From positions 124,001 through 188,000 of the forward strand of contig NZ_JAEFCD010000002.1 in assembly GCF_016405965.1 (NCBI RefSeq): a DNA stretch of 64,000 bases, written 5' to 3'. Every line of letters begins with the position of its first letter. Position 1 is the first letter of the stretch. The stretch is from Alteromonas sp. IB21. Lineage in GTDB: Bacteria; Pseudomonadota; Gammaproteobacteria; Enterobacterales; Alteromonadaceae. A program made the translations under genes and the position numbers. The notes beneath the pieces are model-generated. The model was not told the origin of the DNA. It was given only the letters and a program-made list of their open reading frames with translations, and ran no database searches. Shown here piece by piece: positions 38,423-48,310 of this stretch.

Positions 38423-39667
38423 ATGGCAAACCAAACTGACGAGGTGGCGTCTAATCCTGCGGATCACAACCATACTCCTGGAAAAGGAGAATATTCACTC
38501 GCCACTATTACATTCTGGTTGGCTTTCGGTACCTTCGTTATAGGATGTAGCGAATTTGCTGCTATGGGTCTATTACCTTACTTTGCAGATGACTTCGGCA
38601 TTACCGAACATGTCGCGGGCTACGCAATCAGCGCCTACGCCGTCGGGGTGGTTGTGGGTGCGCCGCTTATAACCATATTCTTTTCTCGGCTTGCCCGCCG
38701 CACCATGCTTATTTCAATGATGGTGTTTTATGCAGTTGGAAACCTGCTTACAGCACTGGCATGGTCAGAATGGACAATGAATATTGCTCGTTTCATTGCC
38801 GGCCTGCCCCACGGCGCCTATTTCGGTATTGCCATGCTATTCGCCGCTGATATCGCAGGAAAAAATAAACGTGCGCAAGCGGTTAGTAACGTCATTCTAG
38901 GCTTGGCCATTGCCAATATTATTGGTGTGCCGTCAATTAGTGGCATAGGGCAAATGTTTGGTTGGAGAACCGGATTCTTCATGATTTCGGCTTTCGCTAT
39001 AGTGACTGCCCTCATGGTGTGGAAAACGGCACCGTATCGAGGGCCCAACCCAGATGCCAAACCGCTCACTGAGCTTAAAGCCCTTAAAAATAAAGACGTT
39101 TTGCTAGTGCTGCTAATGGGCGCAATTGGCTTTGGTGGTATGTTTTCGGTGTACTCCTACTTCAGTGCCTCGTACCTGAGTACCACAACAGCCCCAGAAT
39201 GGGGAATATCTGCAACCTTATTGATTTACGGCATTGGCGTAACGCTGGGTAACATTATTGCCGGACGGTATTCTGAAGGCCGTCTGCTCACTTCAGCCAT
39301 AATGTTTCAACTACTGCTAGGCTTATCGGCAGCAGCTTACGCAGCTTCTATGGGCAACCCTTACCTAATGGCAATATCACTATTTTTCATAGGTATCGGG
39401 GGCGGCATGGTCGTTCCGCTACAAACTAGGTTAATGGATGTGGCAGGCGACGCACAAACACTGGCTGGTGCGATGAATCATGCGGCGTTTAACACAGCCA
39501 ACGCATTAGGGCCTTGGCTGGCGGGTATGGCTTTATCTGCTGGCTATGGCTATTCTTCAACGGGCTGGGTAGGTATTGCTCTTGCTGTGGGCGGTGTGCT
39601 GGTTTGGCTGGCGATCGTGATGTCGGCGCGCAATACCAAAGCTCAGACAGCAACGGTATCCGATTAA
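38423..39667 (+). CDS. Major facilitator superfamily exporter (AraJ/DHA1-like)
   Basis: A 414-residue protein with twelve predicted helices. Motifs include GCSEFAAMGLLPYFADDFGI, SAYAVGVVVGAPLI and the loop FFSRLARRTMLI typical of DHA1 efflux permeases such as AraJ and PbuE. The substrate (sugar, nucleoside or drug) is unknown. AAGG precedes the ATG by 8 bases. The long leader suggests post-transcriptional control. Confidence 0.9.
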   Translation: MANQTDEVASNPADHNHTPGKGEYSLATITFWLAFGTFVIGCSEFAAMGLLPYFADDFGITEHVAGYAISAYAVGVVVGAPLITIFFSRLARRTMLISMMVFYAVGNLLTALAWSEWTMNIARFIAGLPHGAYFGIAMLFAADIAGKNKRAQAVSNVILGLAIANIIGVPSISGIGQMFGWRTGFFMISAFAIVTALMVWKTAPYRGPNPDAKPLTELKALKNKDVLLVLLMGAIGFGGMFSVYSYFSASYLSTTTAPEWGISATLLIYGIGVTLGNIIAGRYSEGRLLTSAIMFQLLLGLSAAAYAASMGNPYLMAISLFFIGIGGGMVVPLQTRLMDVAGDAQTLAGAMNHAAFNTANALGPWLAGMALSAGYGYSSTGWVGIALAVGGVLVWLAIVMSARNTKAQTATVSD

Positions 39668-40077
39668 GCTGCTGATTTGTGCTGGCGGATACAATTGCCA
39701 GCACATCTTCTTAGGGTGATACCATATCTTGCTGCCATTCCTCTCAAAGCCTTGGCGCCGCCCTTCTTTCCCCAACCAGAACCGATAGAACGACGTAAGT
39801 GTCTGTTCAACAATACCCTCTTTTACTAAACCTCGAAGAACGTTGGCTAACGGAAGCGACACCTGATGCTTTATCACCCCCACCATTATCGACATCCTCA
39901 TTATTAATAAGTCCCACCATAGTTAACATTAAATTAACGATACATTTTCTTTCAATTTAAAAATTTTTGTCTATAACTTACAGTTGGGTGCTCACACGAC
40001 GCTTAATAAAACAACTACAAAGCGTTAAACGTGTACATGAGTATTCACTACCTGTCCTGTTAATAAGAGAAAGATAC
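39668..40077. other. Intergenic region before the beta-glucan locus
   Basis: Begins with a stem-loop at 39678-39705 (TGTGCTGGC / GCCAGCACA) that may terminate the MFS transcript. The rest should hold the GH16 promoter in an AT-rich stretch (39905-39975). No convincing gene. Confidence 0.5.
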
Positions 40078-43000
40078 ATGAGCAGACCAACACTCGTATT
40101 AAGTTTAGCGTCAATTGTAAGCGCTTCCATACTTTTAAGTGGCTGTCAGAATGATGACGAAGCGATAGGCGGCCAGCTTGAAAATCCACCTCCTCCTACC
40201 TCAGCAAATTTTGAACTTGTTTGGGCTGATGAATTCGACGGCTCTGCTGTAGATACGAGCAAGTGGGAAATACAAGTCGGAGACGGCACATCAGTGGGAT
40301 TACCACCGGGATGGGGTAACAACGAATTACAATATTACACGGCTGACAACATAACGGTGGAAGACGGAACATTAATCATCGAAGCACGTGTTGGTGACTC
40401 TCCTGACCCTAATTTCGCTTACACCTCCGGTCGTATGCGAACTCAGGGCTTATTCGATTTTACTTACGGTCGAATAGAGGCGAGCATTCAAGTTCCCGAG
40501 GGTGTTGGACTTTGGGCCGCTTTTTGGACCCTTGGCAGCGATCCATCTCCATTTGGAGAGTGGGCGGCGCGTGGTGAGATAGACGTAATGGAAAGCTTCG
40601 GTCAGGCTACGCCATTTGTCGCAGGTACTGCGCACTTCGGTCAGCGATTTCCTCTAAATGTTAGCGAGTCTAAAACCTACGATATCGACCCTACAGATGG
40701 TTTTCACCAATACGCGGTTGAATGGGACTCGCAGCGCATTCGTTGGTTTATAGACGGTGATCACTATTTTACAATCAGCAGAGATACCTACTGGAATTAT
40801 TATTTCAAAAACCAAATGGAAGGGTTTCTCTCTGGTGAGAACGATGCGCCTTTCAATGAAGATCAGCATCTCATTGTTAACCTAGCCGTTGGAGGCAATC
40901 CTGCAGGTGTACCCAACCCCAATGACGCAGACGTATTTCCCGGGCAGCTTTTGGTCGACTACATTCGCGTTTATCAATGCCCTCTACCACCTTTAGGCGA
41001 CGGTCTTGGGTGCGAAAATAGCATAGATGAGGTAGACCCGTTTGTTATCACTCAAGGAGGCGACGGTACGCCGCCCCCACAAGATGTAGTCGTAAATACG
41101 TTCCCTTTGTATGACAACGCTCCGGGCGTGTTATTTAGCGGCACTAACAGCGAAAGACCTTTGGGCATTGGTGTATTCGACAATGACGGTGCGCTAACCG
41201 TTGCTGAAGTAGAGTCAAGTGACACGACGAGAGGTACGGTAATCGAAGTCACTACAAGTGGTGGCGGAAATATCCAAATAAATGATCCAGAAGGCAACAC
41301 CTTTGAATTATTTGGAATGGGTAGAGCCGACAACAACGAGTTTTATGGCGGCGAATTAAAATTTGACGTGTACATCGACAGTGCTGCCACACAAGCGACC
41401 GCGCTGCAAGTAGGCGTTGACAGCGGTTTCCCAAATATTGGATTTACCCAGGTGCCGCTTGCTAACCTTCCTACTGACGAGTGGACATCAGTATCTCTAG
41501 CACTAAGTGACGTTATCCAGAGCAATATTGGTGCGTTTGGCGGCGGCCCAATGAATGTCGAGGAAGTCGTAAACCTCATTGTACTTGAACCAGTAGGTGG
41601 CGCTGCGAAAATGCGGTTCGACAATATACGGCTGGTGTGCGGAACGCCACAATCTGAGCCGTGCGGTATTGTTCGAATTACTACCGTGCCGCAAAACGTA
41701 TTCATTGATGAGGTTGACCCCTTCTGGACCTTTGGCATAGGCGCAGTCGATAGCGGATCTGGCTTTGAAACCTACACCGATGGAAGCAATCCCGATGGTG
41801 TTAACAAAATAGAATGGGAAATTGTCACCAGCGACGATGCATTACGAGACCAAGTTATCGATATCACCTTCAATGGCGATGGAGAAAACGGCGTATGGTT
41901 TATCGCAACGGACCCTCAGAATTTAGCAGGATACAATAATGGCGCAGTGGTGTTTGATTTGTTTGTGTCAGACTTTGGTAGTGAAACAAACACCATTACT
42001 ATGCAAATAGACTGTGTATTCCCTTGCACAAGCGGTCCACAAGACTTAGGTCGACCGGCTGATGGCGAGTGGCAGGAAATTGAAATTCCTCTCAATCAAC
42101 TTATCAACGCCGGGCTAAACACCACGACAGTCAGTGCTGGTTTGGTGCTTTCAGTTACGGATGTTAACGCCACCACTTCGTTCACTATCGATAACGTTCG
42201 TTGGGAACCGTTTACCGATATCGTGGAAGAAGAAGTACTACCGCTAAGTTTTTACGCAGACTTTGAAGGCGTTGACCCTCAAGCCACTGCACTGGGTAAC
42301 AACTGGATGAGTTTTGGTACGGCTTTTACTGCTGACGGAAGCTTTGTTTACAATTATGGCGCACCATTTGGTACCCCACTCAACTCTAATAGCTTTGCTA
42401 ATATTGCCGTGGGACAAGGCGATGCTGCGCAGGGCTCACAACAGTTGGTGTTGTTCAACGATTACAACAATGCCGACCATGGTAATGGCTTATTTATAGA
42501 AGCGGCGACATTCCAACAGTTTAATTTGGTTGCTGAAGACACCGGTACTTACACCTTTACCTTCGATGCAAGGGCACCAAGCGAAGGCGCAATTGCTGAC
42601 CCTACAACAGCCACCGCCTACGTACAGACCTTAGATCCCAGCAATGGATTTTCAACCACCGCACGGGTAGAAATTGATCTGTCGGCGATATCAGGTAGCG
42701 ACTGGCAAACTTATAGCGTCAACTTTGATATCACCGACGCTATGGCTGGCCAATTACTAGAGTTTGGTTTCACCTCTAGGACAACCAACTTTGCGCCTTC
42801 AGCCATCATTGTCGATAACGTTGACTTTGATAAAGCACAACCGGGTGTGTTCTACGAAACAGATTTCGAATCAGGTAACGCTGGTGCAGGAGAAATTGGT
42901 GATGGATGGCTAAGCTTTGCAGCGGTATTTGCTGACGGCAACTTTGCCTATAGTTACGGTCCATTCCCCTCCCCTAACAACACGGGCGGGTTCACAAGTT

Positions 43001-43440
43001 ATGCCACTGGCGAAGCTGGTGAAGCGCAAGGTACTCAGTACTTAAACGTATTCAGTGATTACAATAATGGCGACCATGCTAATGGCTTGGTGATTGAAGC
43101 CGCTAGTTTCCAAGAGACCGTGTTCAGCGCGTCTGACGCCGGTAGCTACGTGTTCTCATTTGACGCTAAAGCACCGTTTGAAGGGGGGATTGCCCCACCC
43201 ACCACAGCGTATGCCTACATCAGAGTACTCGATCCTAACAACGGTTTTGCATCTAGTGTGGACGTGAGAGTGGATTTGAGTGCGGTAAGTAATACGGAAT
43301 GGGCTCGCTACAATGTTGAGGCGACACTAGACGAGAGTTTAGACGGTCAAATCCTTCAGTTTGGTTTTTCAAATTCAGCTACTGACTATAACCCCAGCGG
43401 TGTCTTCTACGACAACGTTAATTTTTCAATAGTTGAATAG
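40078..43440 (+). CDS. GH16 endo-beta-1,3-glucanase (laminarinase) lipoprotein with four accessory domains
   Basis: A 1120-residue surface lipoprotein (lipobox LLSGC). Residues 40-300 are a GH16 domain; the catalytic motif GEIDVMES places the nucleophile at Glu167 and the acid/base at Glu172. Two similar beta-sandwich domains follow (about 334-525 and 540-715, each ending in FDNIR/IDNVRWEP). Then come two tandem-duplicated domains (721-922 and 923-1120) sharing YADFEG/YETDFESG, FNDYNNADHGNGL and VDNVDF. These resemble carbohydrate-binding modules. Start chosen at 40078 because the signal peptide begins there. Twelve bases separate it from the TonB receptor. Confidence 0.93.
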   Translation: MSRPTLVLSLASIVSASILLSGCQNDDEAIGGQLENPPPPTSANFELVWADEFDGSAVDTSKWEIQVGDGTSVGLPPGWGNNELQYYTADNITVEDGTLIIEARVGDSPDPNFAYTSGRMRTQGLFDFTYGRIEASIQVPEGVGLWAAFWTLGSDPSPFGEWAARGEIDVMESFGQATPFVAGTAHFGQRFPLNVSESKTYDIDPTDGFHQYAVEWDSQRIRWFIDGDHYFTISRDTYWNYYFKNQMEGFLSGENDAPFNEDQHLIVNLAVGGNPAGVPNPNDADVFPGQLLVDYIRVYQCPLPPLGDGLGCENSIDEVDPFVITQGGDGTPPPQDVVVNTFPLYDNAPGVLFSGTNSERPLGIGVFDNDGALTVAEVESSDTTRGTVIEVTTSGGGNIQINDPEGNTFELFGMGRADNNEFYGGELKFDVYIDSAATQATALQVGVDSGFPNIGFTQVPLANLPTDEWTSVSLALSDVIQSNIGAFGGGPMNVEEVVNLIVLEPVGGAAKMRFDNIRLVCGTPQSEPCGIVRITTVPQNVFIDEVDPFWTFGIGAVDSGSGFETYTDGSNPDGVNKIEWEIVTSDDALRDQVIDITFNGDGENGVWFIATDPQNLAGYNNGAVVFDLFVSDFGSETNTITMQIDCVFPCTSGPQDLGRPADGEWQEIEIPLNQLINAGLNTTTVSAGLVLSVTDVNATTSFTIDNVRWEPFTDIVEEEVLPLSFYADFEGVDPQATALGNNWMSFGTAFTADGSFVYNYGAPFGTPLNSNSFANIAVGQGDAAQGSQQLVLFNDYNNADHGNGLFIEAATFQQFNLVAEDTGTYTFTFDARAPSEGAIADPTTATAYVQTLDPSNGFSTTARVEIDLSAISGSDWQTYSVNFDITDAMAGQLLEFGFTSRTTNFAPSAIIVDNVDFDKAQPGVFYETDFESGNAGAGEIGDGWLSFAAVFADGNFAYSYGPFPSPNNTGGFTSYATGEAGEAQGTQYLNVFSDYNNGDHANGLVIEAASFQETVFSASDAGSYVFSFDAKAPFEGGIAPPTTAYAYIRVLDPNNGFASSVDVRVDLSAVSNTEWARYNVEATLDESLDGQILQFGFSNSATDYNPSGVFYDNVNFSIVE

Positions 43441-43452
43441 GGAGGGTCAAAA

Positions 43453-46200
43453 ATGAAATGTTTTAATCGAGATTTTAATGACATGCCAACAATTACAACA
43501 TCGGTCGGTGCGGGAAACCTTATGAAATTATTCGGACACTGTATCTTGGCCTCTTCCATTGTCTTTAGTGTCGCATCGGCGGTTGCACAAGAAGTAGAAA
43601 AAACCGAGGAAGAAAAGGAAGCAGACTTAGAACGCATAGTGGTAACCGTAGAACGTCGCTCTCAAGATATTCAAGATTTAGGAGGAACAGCGTTTGCGTT
43701 TTCTGGCGAAGACCTAAAGGCACAAGGTATTCAAGATATCACCGATATTTCTGAGTCCATTCCCGGTTTAGAAATCGGTAATAATCAAGGTAACGTAGAG
43801 GTATGGATCCGCGGTATAGGCAGCTCTAACAATACTGAGCTTGGCGACCCGGCGGCGGCGACGCATTTAGACGGCGTATATATACCGCGCCCCTCTGGTA
43901 TCGGTTCAGCATTTTTCGATATATCTCGCGTTGAAGTAAACGTTGGTCCTCAAGGTACCCTCCGCGGAAGAAATGCGACCGCTGGCTCTGTCAACATCAT
44001 CCCTTGGCGCCCAGCTATTGGTCAGTGGAATGGCAGTGCCGAAGTTGAGTTCGGTAATTACAATCACCGGACTATCACAGGCGCTTTAAATATTCCCGTC
44101 AATGACGTCTTGGCCTTTCGTGTTGCCGGTATCAAAACCGACCATGACTCGTATTACAACGATGTTGGTCCGCTCGATCTTGAACTGGCGGAAGCCGCTG
44201 ATAATCTAGGCTTAAGATTTCAAGCGCTTTACGAGCCTAATGACGACTTAAGCATTTACATGTCTTACGACTTTGCGAGAGAACAGGGCACTGGTTACAC
44301 GGGCACGAACTACGCCTTGCCACTTGGTCTTGGCATAGACCCTGACACCATTGAAGACCCTCGTGACGTGGTAGGCCGCGGTTTTTCTCCCATCCAAGAC
44401 ACTATTCACGATGGCTTCAAGCTTGAGATAACCTATGACTTGGGTAATGTTAAGCTGGAATATAATGGAAGCTATCGCGACCTAATATACGACTATCAAG
44501 CCGCAACGCCATTGTCACCAGACTTCCCTGGCGTTTTCGACGCCCTAGCCCCGTTAGACCAAGCACTTGATGATTTCTCTCGTTTCCAGTTTTTAACTGA
44601 CTCTGAGTCAATCATTCACGAGCTACGTTTGTTGTCTGACGACGATGCAAGTCGACTCACCTACACTGCTGGCATCTTTTTGTTTGACGAACGTCAGCAA
44701 ACATTTTTGGCATCGGCAGGTGATCGCGGCGGCTTTTTTCAGGGTGCTGAATTTAACCAGCCAAACACCGATACAGATTCATTTTCAATATATGGTGACG
44801 CGACCTACGAGTTCAGTGCGGATACACGCCTAACGCTTGGCTTACGTTACACCAAAGATACTAAGACACGACAAGGTGTGAATGCACGCTATGCTTTTGC
44901 ACTCGGCGGCTTCGATGTTAATACCGGTAACCCATTTGGTTGCTGTATGGGCGCCAGAGTGGGCACAGAAGGCTTCCAGTTCGCTGGATTTGGGCGCTCT
45001 ATTTACGACCCAGATCAAAATGGAGATGGTAATGTTTCTGATGACGAATTCTTAGCATTCTACTTCGACGGTATTGCTCAGTTTGGTGACAGAGACACCC
45101 TTGACGATATCTTTGCTAATGGCGTTACCCAAGGCGGCGCAGAAAACCGCCCTGCCTGCTCAGACAGTGATGTGACGGATGGACTTATCTGTAATGAAGA
45201 TGGTACTCACTCATTCGCAGTACCTATCTCGCCAAACAACTCAATAACCGTGCAGGATGGTCGTATAGACAATGAGTTTGTGGACTGGCGTATCAGACTC
45301 GAACATGACTTAAACAACGACCAATTGTTGTATGGTCTGATTGCTACAGGTCACAAATCAGGTGGATTTAACGATACGTTTAGCGACCCTACAACTGGGT
45401 TAACGTTGGCACCAACTTATCAAGAAGAAAGCGTAACATTGTTCGAGGTTGGTTCGAAGAACGAGTTCGATCTTGGTGATATTCCTACCACCTTTAACTT
45501 CTCGGCGTTTTACAATGATTATCGCGACCAAGTGTTTACAAACCTTCTGTCGGTTGAACAAGCCCTTGAGTTCAACTCTGGCGCACCTGTTGACCCACTT
45601 GATGCAACGCCAGGAGCACTGGTAGTGTCATTTAGCTTTAACGCTGCAGACTCAGCAATTTATGGTATGCAGTTCGATGGTAAGTTTGAGCTACCTTACG
45701 ACATTAACTTCAACTGGACCGCACTGTGGCTAGAGGCGGAAATTGAGAATAGTCAGGAAATACAAGATTCCCGTTTTCAGGCCGACGTAGCGCCAGATGA
45801 AGCCGTATTCCAGTCTATTGACGGTAATCGTCTGCCCCGCACACCGCGCTTCCAGCTTAATGCTTCATTAAGTCAAATTTTTGATATAGGTAGCGGCACC
45901 CTCGATTATGTTATTTCTACAGGGTGGCGCGACTCTCAATTCTTGACCATATTCAACAGCATTGATTATCAAAACCCTGATAATCCTCGTCGCCGACTAG
46001 ACGATTCTGTAGATACGTATTGGACAGTGGATGCGGGTATGGGCTATACCCATGGCGATGGTGCACTTCGTGTAGAAGCTTTCGCAAACAATCTTTTTGA
46101 TGAAGTGCGCACCGCTGCAACAATTATTACCCAGTTTGACAACACACGCTTTTTTACACGTCCAAGAACGTTTGGCGTGCGCGTAAGGTACACCTACTAA
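43453..46200 (+). CDS. TonB-dependent receptor for glucan oligosaccharides
   Basis: A 915-residue outer-membrane transporter. A signal segment lies at residues 24-46 (MKLFGHCILASSIVFSVASA); a TonB-box-like ERIVVTVERR follows, then a plug domain (about 65-190, VWIRGIGSSN, VGPQGTLRGRNATAGSVNI) and a 22-strand barrel ending in VRVRYTY. Residues 521-532 (DQNGDGNVSDDE) form a textbook EF-hand loop inside an external loop. Substrate is inferred from the flanking glycosidases. GGGAGG seven bases before the first ATG supports this start even though the signal peptide begins 23 residues later. Confidence 0.93.
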   Translation: MKCFNRDFNDMPTITTSVGAGNLMKLFGHCILASSIVFSVASAVAQEVEKTEEEKEADLERIVVTVERRSQDIQDLGGTAFAFSGEDLKAQGIQDITDISESIPGLEIGNNQGNVEVWIRGIGSSNNTELGDPAAATHLDGVYIPRPSGIGSAFFDISRVEVNVGPQGTLRGRNATAGSVNIIPWRPAIGQWNGSAEVEFGNYNHRTITGALNIPVNDVLAFRVAGIKTDHDSYYNDVGPLDLELAEAADNLGLRFQALYEPNDDLSIYMSYDFAREQGTGYTGTNYALPLGLGIDPDTIEDPRDVVGRGFSPIQDTIHDGFKLEITYDLGNVKLEYNGSYRDLIYDYQAATPLSPDFPGVFDALAPLDQALDDFSRFQFLTDSESIIHELRLLSDDDASRLTYTAGIFLFDERQQTFLASAGDRGGFFQGAEFNQPNTDTDSFSIYGDATYEFSADTRLTLGLRYTKDTKTRQGVNARYAFALGGFDVNTGNPFGCCMGARVGTEGFQFAGFGRSIYDPDQNGDGNVSDDEFLAFYFDGIAQFGDRDTLDDIFANGVTQGGAENRPACSDSDVTDGLICNEDGTHSFAVPISPNNSITVQDGRIDNEFVDWRIRLEHDLNNDQLLYGLIATGHKSGGFNDTFSDPTTGLTLAPTYQEESVTLFEVGSKNEFDLGDIPTTFNFSAFYNDYRDQVFTNLLSVEQALEFNSGAPVDPLDATPGALVVSFSFNAADSAIYGMQFDGKFELPYDINFNWTALWLEAEIENSQEIQDSRFQADVAPDEAVFQSIDGNRLPRTPRFQLNASLSQIFDIGSGTLDYVISTGWRDSQFLTIFNSIDYQNPDNPRRRLDDSVDTYWTVDAGMGYTHGDGALRVEAFANNLFDEVRTAATIITQFDNTRFFTRPRTFGVRVRYTY

Positions 46201-46252
46201 TGTAACTGTTGAACAGCAGCGAAAAACGCTAAGTTTTTAACTAAGCAAAACC

Positions 46253-46292
46253 AACGCGCATATAAACCGAAAGGAGTATGCGCGTTATTTTT
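46253..46292 (+). terminator. Intrinsic terminator after the TonB receptor
   Basis: AACGCGCAT pairs with ATGCGCGTT, followed by ATTTTTT. It separates the GH16-receptor unit from the next hydrolase gene. Confidence 0.8.
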
Positions 46293-46356
46293 TATTACTC
46301 TTAAACATCGTCATTCTGCTGTATTTTCGACGTAAATATGATTAAAGGAGAATAAT

Positions 46357-47655
46357 GTGCAACGTTTCCCTATCATTGGAGGTCTGCTATTTCTATTCAC
46401 TATGTTATCAGGTGGCGAAATAGCCGCGAAGCCAGTGCACGTAGAAGTAAGTAAGCTTCCTGATGGCAGTTACATCTTGCTACGTGACGGTAAACCGTAT
46501 CAAGTCAAAGGTGCTGGCGTAGATGGTGCCGACCTTGCCACTTTGGCTGCATACGGTGCCAATTCAGTTCGAACATGGTCGATAGATGGTGGAGCAATGC
46601 CTGCCCAAGCTTTATTAGATAAAGCCCATGAGCTTGGAATGACCGTCTCTTTAGGCATTGACTTCGCTCGTGAACGACATGGCTTTGACTATAATGATGA
46701 ACAAGCTGTCGCTGCACAGCTTGAGAAGGTAAAAGCCAGCGTACTGGCTCACAAAGACCATCCTGCCCTACTTACTTGGTTCATTGGAAATGAGCTGAAT
46801 TTTGATTTCACTAACCCCAAAGTATACGACGCGGTTAATGAGGCTGCGGAATTGATCAAGTCAATTGACCCGCATCACCCAACCACAACCACCATTGCCG
46901 GGTTTGACAAAAAAGCCATGGACGCAATTATGCGTCGTGCTCAGTCACTCGATTTCGTCAGTTTTCAGCTTTATGCTGACGTGGTCAATCTTCCTAAATA
47001 TATTGAAAAGTATGGCTATGAAGGGCCTTATATGATCACTGAATGGGGCGCAGTGGGTCACTGGGAAGTATATGAAACTAAATGGGGTGCCCCCGTTGAA
47101 ACTACCAGTTCAGAAAAGGCCAGTAACTATGCGAAAAGCTTTGTAAGGGCAATTGAACCGGAAAAGAAACAACTTATTGGCAACTATGTTTTTCTTTGGG
47201 GGCAAAAGCAAGAACGCACAAGCACGTGGTACGGAATGTTTTTGGACTCAGGAGAGCGCACCGAAGCTATAGATGTAATGCACTATATATGGAAAGGAAA
47301 GTGGCCTGAAAACCGTACACCTAGGGTAAGCCCCATTGGTTTAGATGATAAGGTAGCGTTTGATAACGTTTTTCTCTTTTCCGGCGACAGTTATGAGGCA
47401 ACGCTCAACGCAGTGGATCCCGATGGCGATCCGTTGCTATTTAGATGGGAAGTGAGAAAAGAGTCTACAGCCACAGAAGTGGGTGGCGACCGTGAAGTAG
47501 TGCCAGAGGAAGTATTAGGGCTGATAAAGAACTCTGAAGCACAGAAAATAACATTGAAAGCGCCAGAATCTCCGGGGGCTTATCGGTTGTATGCGTTTGT
47601 TTATGATGGAAAAGGTAATGCCGCACATGCGAACTTTCCCTTTTTCGTGAAATAG
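46357..47655 (+). CDS. Exported clan GH-A (GH2/GH5-like TIM barrel) glycosidase
   Basis: A 432-residue exported enzyme with a short signal peptide and a TIM barrel (LRDGKPYQVKGAGVDGADL). The acid/base is Glu146 in IGNELN and the nucleophile Glu229 in MITEWGA, the clan GH-A arrangement. Residues 325-432 form a beta-sandwich domain (VDPDGDPLLFRWEV, polycystic-kidney-like). The exact family is not certain; in this locus it should cleave beta-glucan oligosaccharides in the periplasm. GTG start with AAAGGAGA upstream. Confidence 0.85.
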   Translation: MQRFPIIGGLLFLFTMLSGGEIAAKPVHVEVSKLPDGSYILLRDGKPYQVKGAGVDGADLATLAAYGANSVRTWSIDGGAMPAQALLDKAHELGMTVSLGIDFARERHGFDYNDEQAVAAQLEKVKASVLAHKDHPALLTWFIGNELNFDFTNPKVYDAVNEAAELIKSIDPHHPTTTTIAGFDKKAMDAIMRRAQSLDFVSFQLYADVVNLPKYIEKYGYEGPYMITEWGAVGHWEVYETKWGAPVETTSSEKASNYAKSFVRAIEPEKKQLIGNYVFLWGQKQERTSTWYGMFLDSGERTEAIDVMHYIWKGKWPENRTPRVSPIGLDDKVAFDNVFLFSGDSYEATLNAVDPDGDPLLFRWEVRKESTATEVGGDREVVPEEVLGLIKNSEAQKITLKAPESPGAYRLYAFVYDGKGNAAHANFPFFVK

Positions 47656-47680
47656 AAAAAGCGCTAGCGCGTTTTTATCT
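47656..47680 (+). terminator. Probable terminator of the beta-glucan locus
   Basis: AAAAAGCGC TA GCGCGTTTTTAT directly follows the stop codon: a short GC stem with a T run. Confidence 0.6.
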
Positions 47681-47824
47681 CTACAGGGTAACTACGCGCT
47701 GGCGCTGCAATTAAATAAAGTTTCTCTTACTTTATCGATCTCGTTTTGCAGGCGTTTTTTGCCCGGCAACATTTGAGAAAATAACAACGATTCGTCGTAA
47801 CACTAACCATCGAACTTTAAGCAA

Positions 47825-48226
47825 TTATTCTGACTCGCTTTTATGCTTATCATTGGTGCTAGCAGCACTTCCCCACACGTTTTCAGGTATATCTCTAGGT
47901 GCTGCAGGAGCAAGCTCTTCCGCGGCGGCCTGCTTTTTCTCTTGATTTGACCATTTAACGCGAATTTTTTTCCCGTCAATAATCTTTGCGTTTAGCGCTT
48001 TAATGGCATTGTCGGTTTCATCTTGCGTGCTCATTTCAACAAAGCCAAAGCCTTTAGATAAGCCTGTTGCATCGTCCATCACCATGTCACATGACACAAT
48101 GGAACCAAACTCAAAGAACAGATCTTCAAGACTTTCTTGGGTAAATGATTTAGGTAAATTGCGAACTAGTATGCTCAAGGTATGACTCAACTCAGTTGAT
48201 AATAATGGTAAGGTATATTGTAGCAT
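47825..48226 (-). CDS. RRM RNA-binding protein
   Basis: A small RNA-recognition-motif protein: RNP2 is ILVRNLPKSF and RNP1 is KGFGFVEM; a basic linker and an Ala-rich, Lys/Asp-rich tail follow. The start is uncertain: ATG at 48226 gives 133 residues, while a TTG at 48178 would give MSILVRNLP as in many bacterial RRM proteins. A role in RNA chaperoning, perhaps in cold adaptation, is typical of the family but not shown. Confidence 0.85.
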   Translation of the reverse strand: MLQYTLPLLSTELSHTLSILVRNLPKSFTQESLEDLFFEFGSIVSCDMVMDDATGLSKGFGFVEMSTQDETDNAIKALNAKIIDGKKIRVKWSNQEKKQAAAEELAPAAPRDIPENVWGSAASTNDKHKSESE

Positions 48227-48310
48227 GTGATCACGCACCGTTTCTTTACCGCTCTTAAGGTAACGCCGAATAATACCAGTCCGCATAGATAAGTACCCAG
48301 AGAGGGGGGC

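Noticed and set aside
39557-39901. A 114-codon minus-strand frame after the MFS gene
   Set aside because: It runs antisense into the MFS coding region, shows no family pattern, and its only plausible ribosome site is internal; probably chance.
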